Positions 7,548 to 15,493 of a stretch of DNA of 64,000 bases are shown in pieces. Numbering within the stretch: position 1 is the stretch's first letter; each line of letters opens with the position of its first letter. The notes below the pieces were generated by a model that worked only from the letters and a program-made list of their open reading frames with translations, was not told where the DNA came from and made no database searches. Source of the DNA: Roseibium alexandrii DFL-11. Its GTDB lineage: Bacteria; Pseudomonadota; Alphaproteobacteria; Rhizobiales; Stappiaceae. Position numbers and translations under genes: made by a program. The stretch is from assembly GCF_000158095.2 (NCBI RefSeq), contig NZ_CM011002.1, positions 4,439,703 to 4,503,702 on the forward strand, in the 5' to 3' direction.

Positions 7548-8627
7548 ATGAGCCTGATTGACACCAAGGATAATCCGATCCCGGATGGGGCCGTCTCCGG
7601 GTTTTTGGAGATGAATGGCCGGATCAAGCTGCGGTATGCGCATTGGCCCGCTGCACCAGGTGAGTCTTGTCGGGGCACTGTCACCATCCTCCAGGGACGC
7701 GCCGAGTTTATCGAAAAATACTTTGAAGTTGTCTCAGACCTGCGTTCGCGGGGATATGCTGTCGTTGCATTCGATTGGCGTGGACAGGGCGGTTCGACGC
7801 GTTTGACCCGAAGCCCGGCCCGGGGACATGTTACGAACTTCAAGAGATATCAGCAGGATCTGCTGGCGATCTTGAAAAACGTTTCCCTTGCAACCTACCC
7901 GGGGCCGCATTTTGCACTGGCGCACTCAACGGGCGGTCTCATACTCATGTCTTGTTCACAGCGACTGCGGACAATGCTGGACCGGGCGGTTATTACTGCG
8001 CCGCTTTTGGCGATCGCGCCAAGGGATTGGGAGAGCGATCTGACGGCCGCTTTGCGAAAGCTGCTTCGCATTCTGACGTTGGGACTGTTCGGAAGACCTC
8101 AGCTCAGGGCGACCCGCCCCTCCACTTCCCGGTTGACCGAGACACTTGGTTTTGGCCTTGCCCGTATTTGCGCCTGGACCTTTTTGGGCCGGCTCTATGT
8201 TCCAGGTGGAAACGGGAAGCTTACACTCCCATTCGAAGAAAACCGCCAGACGGCAGACCGTCAGCGGTATCACAGGTTTTCCAAGATTCTGGAAGAGCAC
8301 CCGGAAATCGGTATCGGATCGCCGACGATGAGTTGGCTGAACGCAGCTGCCAAGGCCATGAAGTCGATGCGTCAGCGCAGCGCCGGACCTGAAATGAGGT
8401 TGCCGTGCCTGATACTTGGCGCTGGTCGGGACAGGATTGTTTCCACGCCTGCAATTGAAGAGTTTGTCTCCCGCACAAAAAATGCATCTTATATCGAGAT
8501 CTCGGGCGCGGAACACGAGCTTCTCGTGGAAGCCGACAGATATCGCGACCAGGTATGGGCCGCATTTGATGCGTTTGTCCCTGGATTGGAAGCAGATTTG
8601 GTGTTGGACCAGGCGGGCGCTGAGTGA
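7548..8627 (+). CDS. Alpha/beta hydrolase, lysophospholipase (PldB)-like
   Basis: Serine hydrolase of the monoacylglycerol lipase/lysophospholipase L2 group, 359 residues. It has the oxyanion-region segment VTILQGRAEFIEKY near 45-58, VAFDWRGQGGS near 76-86, and a nucleophile elbow AHSTGG near 125 in which Ala replaces the usual Gly before His. A late LGAGRDRIVS gives the acid Asp, and GAEHELL supplies the catalytic His. No signal peptide is seen, so it is cytoplasmic or membrane-associated. The substrate cannot be deduced. It stands alone, convergent with hisN. Confidence 0.85.
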   Translation: MSLIDTKDNPIPDGAVSGFLEMNGRIKLRYAHWPAAPGESCRGTVTILQGRAEFIEKYFEVVSDLRSRGYAVVAFDWRGQGGSTRLTRSPARGHVTNFKRYQQDLLAILKNVSLATYPGPHFALAHSTGGLILMSCSQRLRTMLDRAVITAPLLAIAPRDWESDLTAALRKLLRILTLGLFGRPQLRATRPSTSRLTETLGFGLARICAWTFLGRLYVPGGNGKLTLPFEENRQTADRQRYHRFSKILEEHPEIGIGSPTMSWLNAAAKAMKSMRQRSAGPEMRLPCLILGAGRDRIVSTPAIEEFVSRTKNASYIEISGAEHELLVEADRYRDQVWAAFDAFVPGLEADLVLDQAGAE

Positions 8628-8668
8628 GTGTCAGGGATTTGCCGCCAGGCCGCTCTTTGAGACAATCG

Positions 8669-9475
8669 TCAGACGGCAGCCTTCGCCAGTTCGGTCAACA
8701 AGAAGTCATGAAGGCGTTTGTCGCCGGATGCAACGATCTGGCCGCCATCTGCCGGTGAACCACCTGTCCAGGTCGTCACAACGCCGCCGGCTCCTTCAAT
8801 AATCGGGACCAATGCGACGATGTCATAGGCTTGCAGCCCGGACTCTATGACGGCGTCGCCATGGCCCGCTGCGACCATGCAATAGGCGTAACAATCCGTA
8901 CCGTATCTCGTCAGCTGCGCCTTTGCCTCCAGTTGATCAAAGACAGGCCGTTCGCTGGCGTTGAAAAGCGCAGGTGTTGTGGTGAAAAGGGTCGCACTGC
9001 CGAGTGATGCACAAGCCCGGGACCTTAGCTCCTTTTGGCCGAGCGGGCCATGATACCAAGCGCGTTCACAATCGCCGCTATAGCGCTCGCCGATATATGG
9101 CTGGACCATCATCCCAAGGCTCGGTTTGCCGTTCGACCGGAGGCCGATCAGCGATCCCCAGGTCGGGAGGCCGGTGATAAAGGCGCGTGTGCCATCGATC
9201 GGATCCAGAACCCAAACATGATCAGAATCAAGGTTCTCCGATCCATGTTCCTCACCCAGGATGCCATGGTCGGGGTGATGTTCGTTGATCAACGCCCGCA
9301 TGGCTGTTTCGCCGTTTTTGTCGGCGATTGTGACCGGATCGAAGCCGCTGTCCAACTTGTTGTCGACCGAGAAGCCTTGCCGGAAGTGCGGCATGATTGC
9401 AGCGCTGGAAGCGTCTGCCAGGCGATCGAGAAATGGAGCCAGCGGGTTTGCACTGGCAGCGAGCGGCATGGACAT
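8669..9475 (-). CDS. hisN: Histidinol-phosphate phosphatase, inositol monophosphatase superfamily
   Basis: Mg-dependent phosphatase of 268 residues. Motifs are ILGEEHGSEN near 72 (metal-binding Glu), VLDPIDGTRAFITG near 90-103 (metal-binding Asp, Asp) and YDIVALVPIIEGAGG near 220 (third metal Asp). The DGTRAFITG variant and overall pattern match HisN-type enzymes that finish histidine biosynthesis in actinobacteria and alphaproteobacteria, rather than SuhB. A separate SuhB gene occurs at 50142. GGAGG lies four bases before the ATG. The adjacent plus-strand small RNA is divergent from it. Confidence 0.85.
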   Translation of the reverse strand: MSMPLAASANPLAPFLDRLADASSAAIMPHFRQGFSVDNKLDSGFDPVTIADKNGETAMRALINEHHPDHGILGEEHGSENLDSDHVWVLDPIDGTRAFITGLPTWGSLIGLRSNGKPSLGMMVQPYIGERYSGDCERAWYHGPLGQKELRSRACASLGSATLFTTTPALFNASERPVFDQLEAKAQLTRYGTDCYAYCMVAAGHGDAVIESGLQAYDIVALVPIIEGAGGVVTTWTGGSPADGGQIVASGDKRLHDFLLTELAKAAV

Positions 9476-9627
9476 ATGGCCTCCAGTCGGATGTGTCGCT
9501 TTTCGGTCAGAACGACCGCAGGTGGCTGTCTTATAACCTGATTTGCAAAAAAAGAATTCGGAATACCTGAATTGGTGCTCATATTTTGAGCATGAAACAC
9601 CTGTTGCTGGGGTTGCATTTTGTGCGG

Positions 9628-9654
9628 TGCGGTGCGATCTTATTGCGGTGCGAT
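9628..9654. repeat. Tandem 11-bp direct repeat upstream of the small RNA
   Basis: TGCGGTGCGAT occurs exactly at 9628-9638 and 9644-9654, 16 bases apart. The repeats overlap the expected promoter or 5' end of the suhB-type small RNA, so they could be activator sites or part of the RNA. Confidence 0.6.
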
Positions 9655-9734
9655 AGAGCTTTCTGTCGTGCCGCCCTCCTTGGGCGTTTCCTCCCTAGAC
9701 TTCGGCCGCCTCATTCGAGTGCGGCCTTTTTTTT
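9655..9734 (+). ncRNA. mmgR: suhB / alpha-r8 (MmgR-like) trans-acting small RNA
   Basis: A compact non-coding signature. It has a perfect hairpin CGCCC-TCCTT-GGGCG (9672-9686), then the single-stranded decamer TTTCCTCCCT (9687-9696), which is the hallmark of the alpha-r8 family. A terminator follows: GGCCGC (9704-9709) pairs with GCGGCC (9721-9726) ahead of eight T residues. The decamer is complementary to Shine-Dalgarno sequences. In Sinorhizobium the homologue MmgR binds Hfq and limits polyhydroxybutyrate storage. The Rfam name suhB reflects linkage to inositol-phosphatase genes, and here hisN of that superfamily is the neighbour. The 5' end is approximate. An overlapping 61-codon frame has no coding support. 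Confidence 0.75.
9704..9734 (+). terminator. Terminator of the small RNA
   Basis: Six-bp GGCCGC/GCGGCC stem with a further CTC/GAG pairing in the loop, followed by T8 at 9727-9734. Orientation is plus; the minus-strand gene at 9754 does not use it. Confidence 0.85.
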
Positions 9735-9753
9735 ATTCGATTTAATTCAGGAA

Positions 9754-10674
9754 TTATTCGGCCGCGATTGAATCTGCGACGAGACCGGCGTCCGGCATTG
9801 CGGTCAATTCCCGGACGAAGTCTTTCAGATCGTGGAACAATTGTCCGAAATGGGCCGTCGGCTCATGGGTCGCTTCGTCCATGTACAGGCCGCGATTAAT
9901 TTCGATTTGAAGGGCATGCAGGCCGCTGGACGGCCGCCCGTAATGCTCCGTTATGAAGCCGCCCGCATACGGCTTGTTACGGCTCACGCTGTAACCTTTG
10001 CTCCGCAAGGTTTCGAACGCAAAGTCGGTGAGGTCGCTGTTGCAGCTGGTGCCGTAGCGATCACCAAGAATGAAATCGGGCCGTGTGTCTGTTGTCTGAC
10101 ATTTCACTGTTGATGGCATTGAGTGGCAGTCAATAAGGACTGCATGTCCGAATGTGACATGCGTTTGGGCGAGCAGACGCCTCAGTGTCGAGTGGTAGGG
10201 CTTGTAGATGGTTTCGACGCGGCTGAGCGCTTCTTCAACCGGCAGCCTGTGCCGGTAGATCTCATGGTTCTCGCTGACAATACGTGCGACGGTTCCAAGG
10301 CCGCCGGCAACACGGATTGAGCGGATGTTTGCATAAGACGGGAGCCGGCCGTCAAACATCTTCGGATCGAGCTCATAAGGTTCCCGGTTCACATCCAGGT
10401 AGGCCCGCGGAAAGTGTGCCCGCAGCATCGGGGCACCAAGTGGCACCACATGCGAAAAGAGCTCGTCTACATAAGCATCTTCAGACCGCCGGATCGAGCG
10501 CGCATCAAGCCGTGAGGCAGCCAGGAAACTCTCAGGATACTGGCGGCCCGAATGAGGAGAATTAAAAACGAAGGGCAGCCGTTGATCGGCAGGGGACAAC
10601 ACATCAAATGCAGGAAAGCCATTGAAGTCGACTTCGAACTGTCTGTTTGGGGCGCTGGGCGTTGAACTTGTCAA
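9754..10674 (-). CDS. N-formylglutamate amidohydrolase family protein (HutG-like)
   Basis: 306-residue metalloamidase family that hydrolyses N-formylglutamate to glutamate and formate in one histidine-degradation route. Conserved parts are FVFNSPHSGRQYP near 33-45 (metal His), SEDAYVDELF near 64, YLDVNREPYELDP near 94, and VLIDCHSMPS near 177 with its Asp/His. No ATG exists near the expected start. TTG at 10674 is the plausible initiator, since the conserved core starts about 30 codons in. No other hut genes are nearby. The gene stands next to cpdR, as in many Hyphomicrobiales. The true substrate may differ from formylglutamate. Confidence 0.82.
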   Translation of the reverse strand: MTSSTPSAPNRQFEVDFNGFPAFDVLSPADQRLPFVFNSPHSGRQYPESFLAASRLDARSIRRSEDAYVDELFSHVVPLGAPMLRAHFPRAYLDVNREPYELDPKMFDGRLPSYANIRSIRVAGGLGTVARIVSENHEIYRHRLPVEEALSRVETIYKPYHSTLRRLLAQTHVTFGHAVLIDCHSMPSTVKCQTTDTRPDFILGDRYGTSCNSDLTDFAFETLRSKGYSVSRNKPYAGGFITEHYGRPSSGLHALQIEINRGLYMDEATHEPTAHFGQLFHDLKDFVRELTAMPDAGLVADSIAAE

Positions 10675-10849
10675 TATGTGTGTTCCGTTTGCGGCGATTG
10701 CCTATCGTGCCAAGGAATCAACACGCAGTCCACAGTCGAGCGCGCAAAAGCTTAGGAGAACCAATTCACCCTATCTTTCTGTTGATTTCGGGCTATAACC
10801 GGCGAAAGACTTGAACGCTCCGTAATGCGAATGAAATTGGTTGCAAACT

Positions 10850-11209
10850 ATGCCGCGTATCCTGCTTGCCGAAGACGATAACGACATGCGCCGGTTCTTG
10901 GCGAAGGCTCTGGAAAATGCCGGGTATGACGTCGTGTCATTTGATAACGGCAAAAGCGCGTACGAGAGACTGCGCGAAGAACCGTTTTCCCTGCTCCTGA
11001 CCGATATTGTGATGCCGGAGATGGACGGCATTGAGCTTGCAAGGCGTGCCACGCAGCTCGACCCTGATCTGAAGGTGATGTTCATTACCGGATTTGCAGC
11101 CGTTGCGCTTAATCCTGAATCGGACGCGCCGAAAGATGCAAAGGTTCTTTCAAAGCCCTTCCACCTCAAGGACTTGGTGCAGGAAGTGGAACGAATGCTT
11201 GCGGCCTAA
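10850..11209 (+). CDS. cpdR: Response regulator CpdR, ClpXP adaptor control
   Basis: Single-domain receiver of 119 residues with no output domain. The unphosphorylated form primes ClpXP for cell-cycle substrates such as CtrA-pathway proteins in Caulobacter and Sinorhizobium. Phosphorylation by the CckA-ChpT relay switches it off. Receiver residues are visible: acidic pair EDD near 9-11, phospho-acceptor Asp in LLLTDIVMPEMDG near 52, Thr in MFITGFA near 80 and Lys in LSKPFHLKDL near 104. The near-identity of ALNPESDAPKDAKVLSKPFH with characterised CpdR makes this secure. The ATG at 10850 is preferred over an in-frame TTG three codons upstream. Confidence 0.95.
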   Translation: MPRILLAEDDNDMRRFLAKALENAGYDVVSFDNGKSAYERLREEPFSLLLTDIVMPEMDGIELARRATQLDPDLKVMFITGFAAVALNPESDAPKDAKVLSKPFHLKDLVQEVERMLAA

Positions 11210-11271
11210 GCGTCACTTTCAACAGGCTAAAGAGCGAAAAAGGATTTTTTGACAGTTCGGTGAAAAGGGGG

Positions 11272-11300
11272 TTGCACAGACTTTGGATCCCCGCTATATC
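11272..11300 (+). promoter_or_regulatory. Promoter of tRNA-Val
   Basis: TTGCAC (-35, 11272-11277), a 17-base spacer and TATATC (-10, 11295-11300). The GGGTTGCA and CCGCTATA setting is typical of stable-RNA promoters in this class. Transcription should begin near 11307. Confidence 0.6.
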
Positions 11301-11343
11301 GCACCCCACCACGGCGTTGGGGCGCCGGTGGCCGAAGAAATTC

Positions 11344-11418
11344 GGGCGTGTAGCTCAGCGGGAGAGCACTTCGTTGACATCGAAGGGGTCACAGGTTCAA
11401 TCCCTGTCACGCCCACCA
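11344..11418 (+). tRNA. tRNA-Val (anticodon GAC)
   Basis: A full cloverleaf can be written. Acceptor GGGCGTG/CACGCCC, D-arm GCTC...GAGC, anticodon stem CTTCG/CGAAG around loop TTGACAT (anticodon GAC at its centre), T-arm ACAGG-TTCAATC-CCTGT. The 3' CCA is encoded (11416-11418). No integrase or direct repeat of its 3' end is present, so it is not an occupied attachment site. Confidence 0.95.
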
Positions 11419-11507
11419 TTATTGCGCAGATCAGACATGTGATGCGCTCTAGCTTGGAAGACTTGCGCAAAAATCTGCAGCGACTTCCGGCAAAAACGAC
11501 TGAGAAG

Positions 11508-11536
11508 AATGGGCGCCTCGGGCGCTCATTTGGTTT
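11508..11536 (+). terminator. Probable terminator between tRNA-Val and rpmJ
   Basis: Ten-bp stem from AATGGGCGCC to GGCGCTCATT around TCG, with one G-T pair, followed by the weak U-rich tail TTGGTTTG. It begins about 90 bases past the tRNA and ends 40 before rpmJ. Confidence 0.45.
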
Positions 11537-11570
11537 GAAGCTAAACAGACGACCCCACGGGGACAATGAC

Positions 11571-11696
11571 ATGAAGATCAAGAATTCGCTCAAAGCGTTG
11601 ATGACCCGTCACCGGGAAAACCGCATGGTTCGCCGTAAGGGCCGCGTTTACATCATCAACAAGAAAAACCCGCGCTTCAAGGCACGTCAGGGCTAA
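11571..11696 (+). CDS. rpmJ: 50S ribosomal protein L36
   Basis: 41-residue ribosomal protein starting MKIKNSLK and ending [10 protein letters not shown], with the basic [15 protein letters not shown] core. It has none of the zinc-binding cysteines of the classical L36, so it is the zinc-independent (C-minus) form normal in alphaproteobacteria. The small size means a longer in-frame upstream extension exists, but only the ATG at 11571 fits the family. Confidence 0.95.
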   Translation: MKIKNSLKALMTRHRENRMVRRKGRVYIINKKNPRFKARQG

Positions 11697-11703
11697 GTGT
11701 TCT

Positions 11704-11724
11704 GACGCTGCTTTTAGCAGCGTC
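11704..11724 (+). terminator. Hairpin after rpmJ
   Basis: GACGCTGC-TTTTA-GCAGCGTC, perfect 8-bp stem eight bases beyond the stop. The following ATATAAC is not a U-run, so it may be a stability hairpin rather than an efficient terminator. Confidence 0.5.
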
Positions 11725-11849
11725 ATATAACAGCCATCGTCAGTTGGTCGCATTGGCGAAGTGCCGGGCGACACTGTACGCAATGGTGTTTGTGTGAAAG
11801 TGTGAGTTTTCGGGATTGACCGCCGCATTCAACGACCCATAATCGTTGT

Positions 11850-12512
11850 ATGCGGATTTTTGTGTTTGCCACCTTTCTATTTCTGTCTCCGGTTGTTGGT
11901 CTTGCCCAACCGGTGCCTGATCTCGGGCCAGAGACAGACACGCCCTCTGTTGACGATTTTGATGCTTTGCCGGATGCAGAGCCGGAGGAAGGCGGGCAGG
12001 TGGTCGTGGAAGAAACCGACCCCGGCGAAACTCTTTCCAAGCTGGATGGTCTTTATGAAGATCTGGCGGGTGCCGAAGATCTGGCAGCACGCCAACGCGT
12101 TGCACGCGACATCCGGCGCATCTGGATGGACTCAGGATCTGATACTGTCGATCTGTTGATGGCGCGCGCTGGGCGCGCGATCCAGGCCGAGGATCATGGG
12201 CTTGCGCTTGATCTTCTCGATGTCGTTGTCGTACTCGAGCCGTCCTTTGCCGAAGGGTGGAACCGCAGGGCGACCGTGCACTACATGAAGGAAGATTTCG
12301 GCAAGTCTCTTGTCGATATTGAACGGACCTTGGCCTTGGAACCCCGGCATTGGGGCGCGCTATCGGGCCTTGCGATCATCCAGCGCCGCCTGGGATTCAA
12401 CGAGCAAGCGCTGTCCACGTTCCGGCGGGCCTTGGAAATCCATCCAGGTCTGGAAAACGCCAGTGAAGCTGTTGAGTCGCTGGAAAAAGACGCAGAGGGT
12501 GAGCCCGTTTGA
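11850..12512 (+). CDS. Periplasmic TPR-repeat protein
   Basis: 220 residues with a cleavable signal peptide (RIFVFATFLFLSPVVGLA, cleavage near residue 19). An acidic linker at 25-60 follows, then three to four tetratricopeptide repeats from about 95. Examples are LALDLLDVVVVLEPSFAEGW, FGKSLVDIERTLALEPRHWG and QALSTFRRALEIHPGLENA. TPRs mediate protein contacts; the partner is unknown. No good ribosome site is seen before the ATG, though the start of the signal peptide supports it. The downstream hydrolase is 71 bases away on the same strand. Confidence 0.8.
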   Translation: MRIFVFATFLFLSPVVGLAQPVPDLGPETDTPSVDDFDALPDAEPEEGGQVVVEETDPGETLSKLDGLYEDLAGAEDLAARQRVARDIRRIWMDSGSDTVDLLMARAGRAIQAEDHGLALDLLDVVVVLEPSFAEGWNRRATVHYMKEDFGKSLVDIERTLALEPRHWGALSGLAIIQRRLGFNEQALSTFRRALEIHPGLENASEAVESLEKDAEGEPV

Positions 12513-12583
12513 TGGAAATGCGCAGATCCTGCGCCACTTAACCCGTATAACGCATTCCAACTATACGGTTTCAGTCCCTCAAT

Positions 12584-13567
12584 ATGCTCTCAGTTCTGCT
12601 AGCAATCCTTGTTGTGTTCGCATCGCTTGCAGGTTACTCGGCCTTGCGGTTTAATCAGATCAGACGTTCGATCCGACCCGATGGGGAAATGTGCACCGTG
12701 GACGGTGTTCAACTCCACTATCATTTTTTCTCAGCGGAAAACGGGTCTCCCGATACGCCGACCTTGGTCTTCCTGCATGGTGCAAGCGGGAACGCTTATG
12801 ATTCTCAACTAGCGTTTCTAAAGCCGCTGAAAGGGCGTTATCCGTTGCTTTTTGTAGACCGGCCTGGCTTGGGTTTTTCCGGTGCTATATCGGATGGAAA
12901 GAACTCGCCCGCTCGTCAGGCAGAGGTGATTGAAGGACTGCTTCGAGAATTGGGCATTGATCAGTGTATTGCCATCGGTCACTCATTGGGCGCGTCTGTA
13001 ACGGCCGCACTTGGTCTAAGGGCGCCGGACCGGATATGCGGCTTGGCGTTTTTAGCGCCTGCAACGCACCCGTGGCCAGGCGGTGTTGCATGGTATTATC
13101 ATGTGGCAGCTGCGCCAGTAATCGGGTGGTTGTTCTGCCGGATCTTGACGCTTCCCGTAGCCGAGTATTTGGCGCCACGGTCCATCCGGCACGTTTTTCA
13201 TCCAGAGCCCCAGCCAGAGAGCTACAATCAGGCAACACGATTGCCTTTGCTCTTTTTGCCGGACGCTTTCCGTTCAAATGCCACAGACATCGCTCGCTTG
13301 AAGCCTCACGTAACAGCGCAGTCCAAGGATTATGGTGATCTGGAGCAGCCTGCTGTCATCTTAACCGGCACAGAAGACACGGTCGTGTGGCCATCTATTC
13401 ATAGCGAAGGTTTGCTGCGCGATCTTCCAAATGCGGAGCTTGTGGTTTTGGAGGGGGCTGGGCACATGCCGCATCACACCCGAACTGAGGCCATTGTCGA
13501 GGTTTTGGACCAGCTTGTTCTCCGGGTCGGGAAGGCAGCCGTATCGGAGGGCCGGAGCAGCGAATAA
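12584..13567 (+). CDS. Membrane-anchored alpha/beta hydrolase
   Basis: 327 residues. An N-terminal hydrophobic segment (1-20) probably anchors the enzyme in the membrane. The hydrolase core has VFLHGASGNAYD near 65 (oxyanion hole), VDRPGLGFSG near 92, the nucleophile elbow GHSLGAS near 131, LTGTEDTVV near 263 (acid) and GAGHMPHH near 293 (His). The substrate is unknown. It could share a transcript with the preceding TPR gene. Confidence 0.83.
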   Translation: MLSVLLAILVVFASLAGYSALRFNQIRRSIRPDGEMCTVDGVQLHYHFFSAENGSPDTPTLVFLHGASGNAYDSQLAFLKPLKGRYPLLFVDRPGLGFSGAISDGKNSPARQAEVIEGLLRELGIDQCIAIGHSLGASVTAALGLRAPDRICGLAFLAPATHPWPGGVAWYYHVAAAPVIGWLFCRILTLPVAEYLAPRSIRHVFHPEPQPESYNQATRLPLLFLPDAFRSNATDIARLKPHVTAQSKDYGDLEQPAVILTGTEDTVVWPSIHSEGLLRDLPNAELVVLEGAGHMPHHTRTEAIVEVLDQLVLRVGKAAVSEGRSSE

Positions 13568-13590
13568 AAAAGGGCGGCCAGGTGCCGCCC
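13566..13590 (-). terminator. Terminator of pyk
   Basis: GGGCGGC/GCCGCCC 7-bp stem at 13572-13590, followed on the minus strand by six T (complement of 13566-13571). It sits 27 bases past the pyk stop and overlaps the end of the convergent hydrolase gene. Confidence 0.8.
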
Positions 13591-13616
13591 TCTGGAAATT
13601 TCAACCGATTAGATCG

Positions 13617-15053
13617 TCAAATGCCGCCCTGGCCGTCTGTGCCAACAAACGCAATCCGCAACATATTGGTGGATCCTGGTGTGCCGAACGGGACGCCGGC
13701 GGTAATGATGATCCGTTGACCCGGTTTTGCCCATCCTTCCGAATGAGAAATCCGGCAGGCGCGATCGATCATATCCTCTTCGTTGGCAGCATCTTCACTG
13801 ACCACGCAGTGGAGACCCCAGCCGAGCGACAGCCGGCGGGCCGTTGCCATGACGGGCGACAATACGATGATCGGGCTGGACGGGCGTTCCCGCGAAGCGC
13901 GCAAACCCGTGGCGCCGGATGTCGTGTAGCAAACCACAGCAGCCAGATTAAGCGTTTCCGCAATTTGGCGTGCAGCCGCAGAGATCGCATCAGAGCCGGT
14001 CGCTTCTGGTTCTGTGCGCTGGGCGTAAATGATGGTCCGGTAGTTCGGATCCTGTTCCACCTGTTGCGCGATCCGGTCCATTGTGGATACGGCCTCGATC
14101 GGAAAGTCGCCAGCTGCCGATTCCGCTGAGAGCATAACAGCGTCAGCACCTTCAAAGACGGCAGTCGCAACGTCCGAAACTTCTGCACGGGTTGGCACCG
14201 GTGCAGTGATCATGGACTCAAGCATTTGAGTTGCGATGACCACCGGCTTGCCCGCGCGGCGGCAAGCGCGTGTGATCCGTTTTTGCAAACCTGGAACCTG
14301 TTCCAGTGGCATTTCAACGCCAAGATCGCCACGAGCCACCATGATCGCGTCTGACAGCTCGATGATTTCATCAAGGCGGCCGATCGCTTGTGGCTTTTCA
14401 ATCTTTGCAAGAACACCGGCGCGGCCGCGAGTGATTTTGCGCACTTCTGCGAGGTCGTCCGGGCGTTGAACGAAGGACAAGGCAACCCAGTCGACGTTCT
14501 GCTCCAGCGCTGCAATCAGGTCCTTGTGATCCTTTTCCGTCATCGCGCTGGTCGCGATTTCAGAGTCTGGAACACTGACGCCCTTACGGTCAGAGAGCTT
14601 GCCGCCAACGATAACTTCGGTTTGAGCTTTCGCCGGAGAGGATTCTGTCACGCGCAGTTGGATCTTGCCATCGTCAAGAAGCAACCTGTGGCCTGGTTCC
14701 AGAGCCTTCAAGATTTCCGGATGAGGGAGATGAACGCGATGAACATCGCCTGGTGATGTGTCTGCATCCAAAGTAAAGACTGCGCCGTTCTCAAGCATCA
14801 CCGGCCCATCGCCAAATGTGCCTACACGCAGTTTTGGTCCCTGTAAGTCGGCAAGAATCCCAATCGGTCTTCCTGTCACTTCCTCCACAGCACGGATGCG
14901 GCTAACCAGCATCTTGAGACGATCATGATCGGTATGGCTCATGTTGATGCGAAACACATCAGCACCAGCTACATACAATTTTTCGATGATGTCTTGTTCT
15001 GAGGAGGAGGGTCCGAGAGTTGCGAGAATTTTAACTCGTCGGTTTCGCCTCAT
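13617..15053 (-). CDS. pyk: Pyruvate kinase
   Basis: Converts phosphoenolpyruvate and ADP to pyruvate and ATP. The 478-residue length is standard. Motifs are KILATLGPSS at 8, FRINMSHTDHD near 34 (Arg, Asn and Ser of the active site), DLQGPKLRVG near 68, the signature IEKPQAIGRLDEI near 218 and MVARGDLGVEMPLE near 238, and ATQMLESM near 275 with metal and substrate contacts. Its ATG overlaps the stop of the upstream DUF1036 gene (ATGA), so the two are translationally coupled in one operon. Confidence 0.97.
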   Translation of the reverse strand: MRRNRRVKILATLGPSSSEQDIIEKLYVAGADVFRINMSHTDHDRLKMLVSRIRAVEEVTGRPIGILADLQGPKLRVGTFGDGPVMLENGAVFTLDADTSPGDVHRVHLPHPEILKALEPGHRLLLDDGKIQLRVTESSPAKAQTEVIVGGKLSDRKGVSVPDSEIATSAMTEKDHKDLIAALEQNVDWVALSFVQRPDDLAEVRKITRGRAGVLAKIEKPQAIGRLDEIIELSDAIMVARGDLGVEMPLEQVPGLQKRITRACRRAGKPVVIATQMLESMITAPVPTRAEVSDVATAVFEGADAVMLSAESAAGDFPIEAVSTMDRIAQQVEQDPNYRTIIYAQRTEPEATGSDAISAAARQIAETLNLAAVVCYTTSGATGLRASRERPSSPIIVLSPVMATARRLSLGWGLHCVVSEDAANEEDMIDRACRISHSEGWAKPGQRIIITAGVPFGTPGSTNMLRIAFVGTDGQGGI

Positions 15054-15493
15054 CGCCCACCTGTCCCTTGTTGCACGGGTTCTGTGAGCTGGACTGTCCA
15101 GCTGCTTTGTTCTCCCGTGTCGATTTCAAAAAAGCCTGTCCGCTCGAAACCCCGAGCAACGCAATCTTCAATTCCGCGAATGGTGAATTCTTTTTCCCGG
15201 GTGCACATGAAAGCGCGCCCACCCCATTCGCCGAACTGGTCGTAATCCACCGCATAGATGTAATAGTATCGTGACACCAGAGCGCCCGGGACCAGTGTTT
15301 CGCAGCTGTTGGACGCAAGGTTCCACCAACCTTCAGTGATCCAGTCGGACTTGTCCTTGTATCCAATAGCCACACCGACCTGGCTGTCCGTCTTGTTGCA
15401 TAGACGGAGATCAGCGTGTGCGTTTCCGCTGAAAATGGTGTTCAGGAAGAAGGCCAGACTTAAGGCGCAGAAGGTCTGAATGGATGTACGCAT
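15050..15493 (-). CDS. DUF1036 family secreted protein
   Basis: About 147 residues from the chosen ATG. A signal peptide (RTSIQTFCALSLAFF, cleavage near AHA around residue 27) leads into the DUF1036 domain: LRLCNKTDSQVGVAIGY, WITEGWWNL, YYYIYAVDY and FMCTREKEFTIRG. The cysteines and aromatic residues are typical. Function is unknown. Longer in-frame starts up to 15646 exist, but a 21-bp palindrome over a -35 box at 15597-15617 suggests transcription starts downstream of them. Always found next to pyk in many Hyphomicrobiales and coupled to it here. Confidence 0.8.
   Translation of the reverse strand: MRTSIQTFCALSLAFFLNTIFSGNAHADLRLCNKTDSQVGVAIGYKDKSDWITEGWWNLASNSCETLVPGALVSRYYYIYAVDYDQFGEWGGRAFMCTREKEFTIRGIEDCVARGFERTGFFEIDTGEQSSWTVQLTEPVQQGTGGR

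Noticed and set aside
9586..9771. 61-codon plus-strand frame over the small RNA
   Set aside because: It crosses the CCTCCC core and terminator of the RNA, and its translation is Arg/Leu/Cys-rich without a ribosome site.
11344..11418. tRNA-Val as an attachment site of an integrated element
   Set aside because: No integrase, no repeat of the tRNA 3' end, and the following gene is rpmJ, a normal neighbour.
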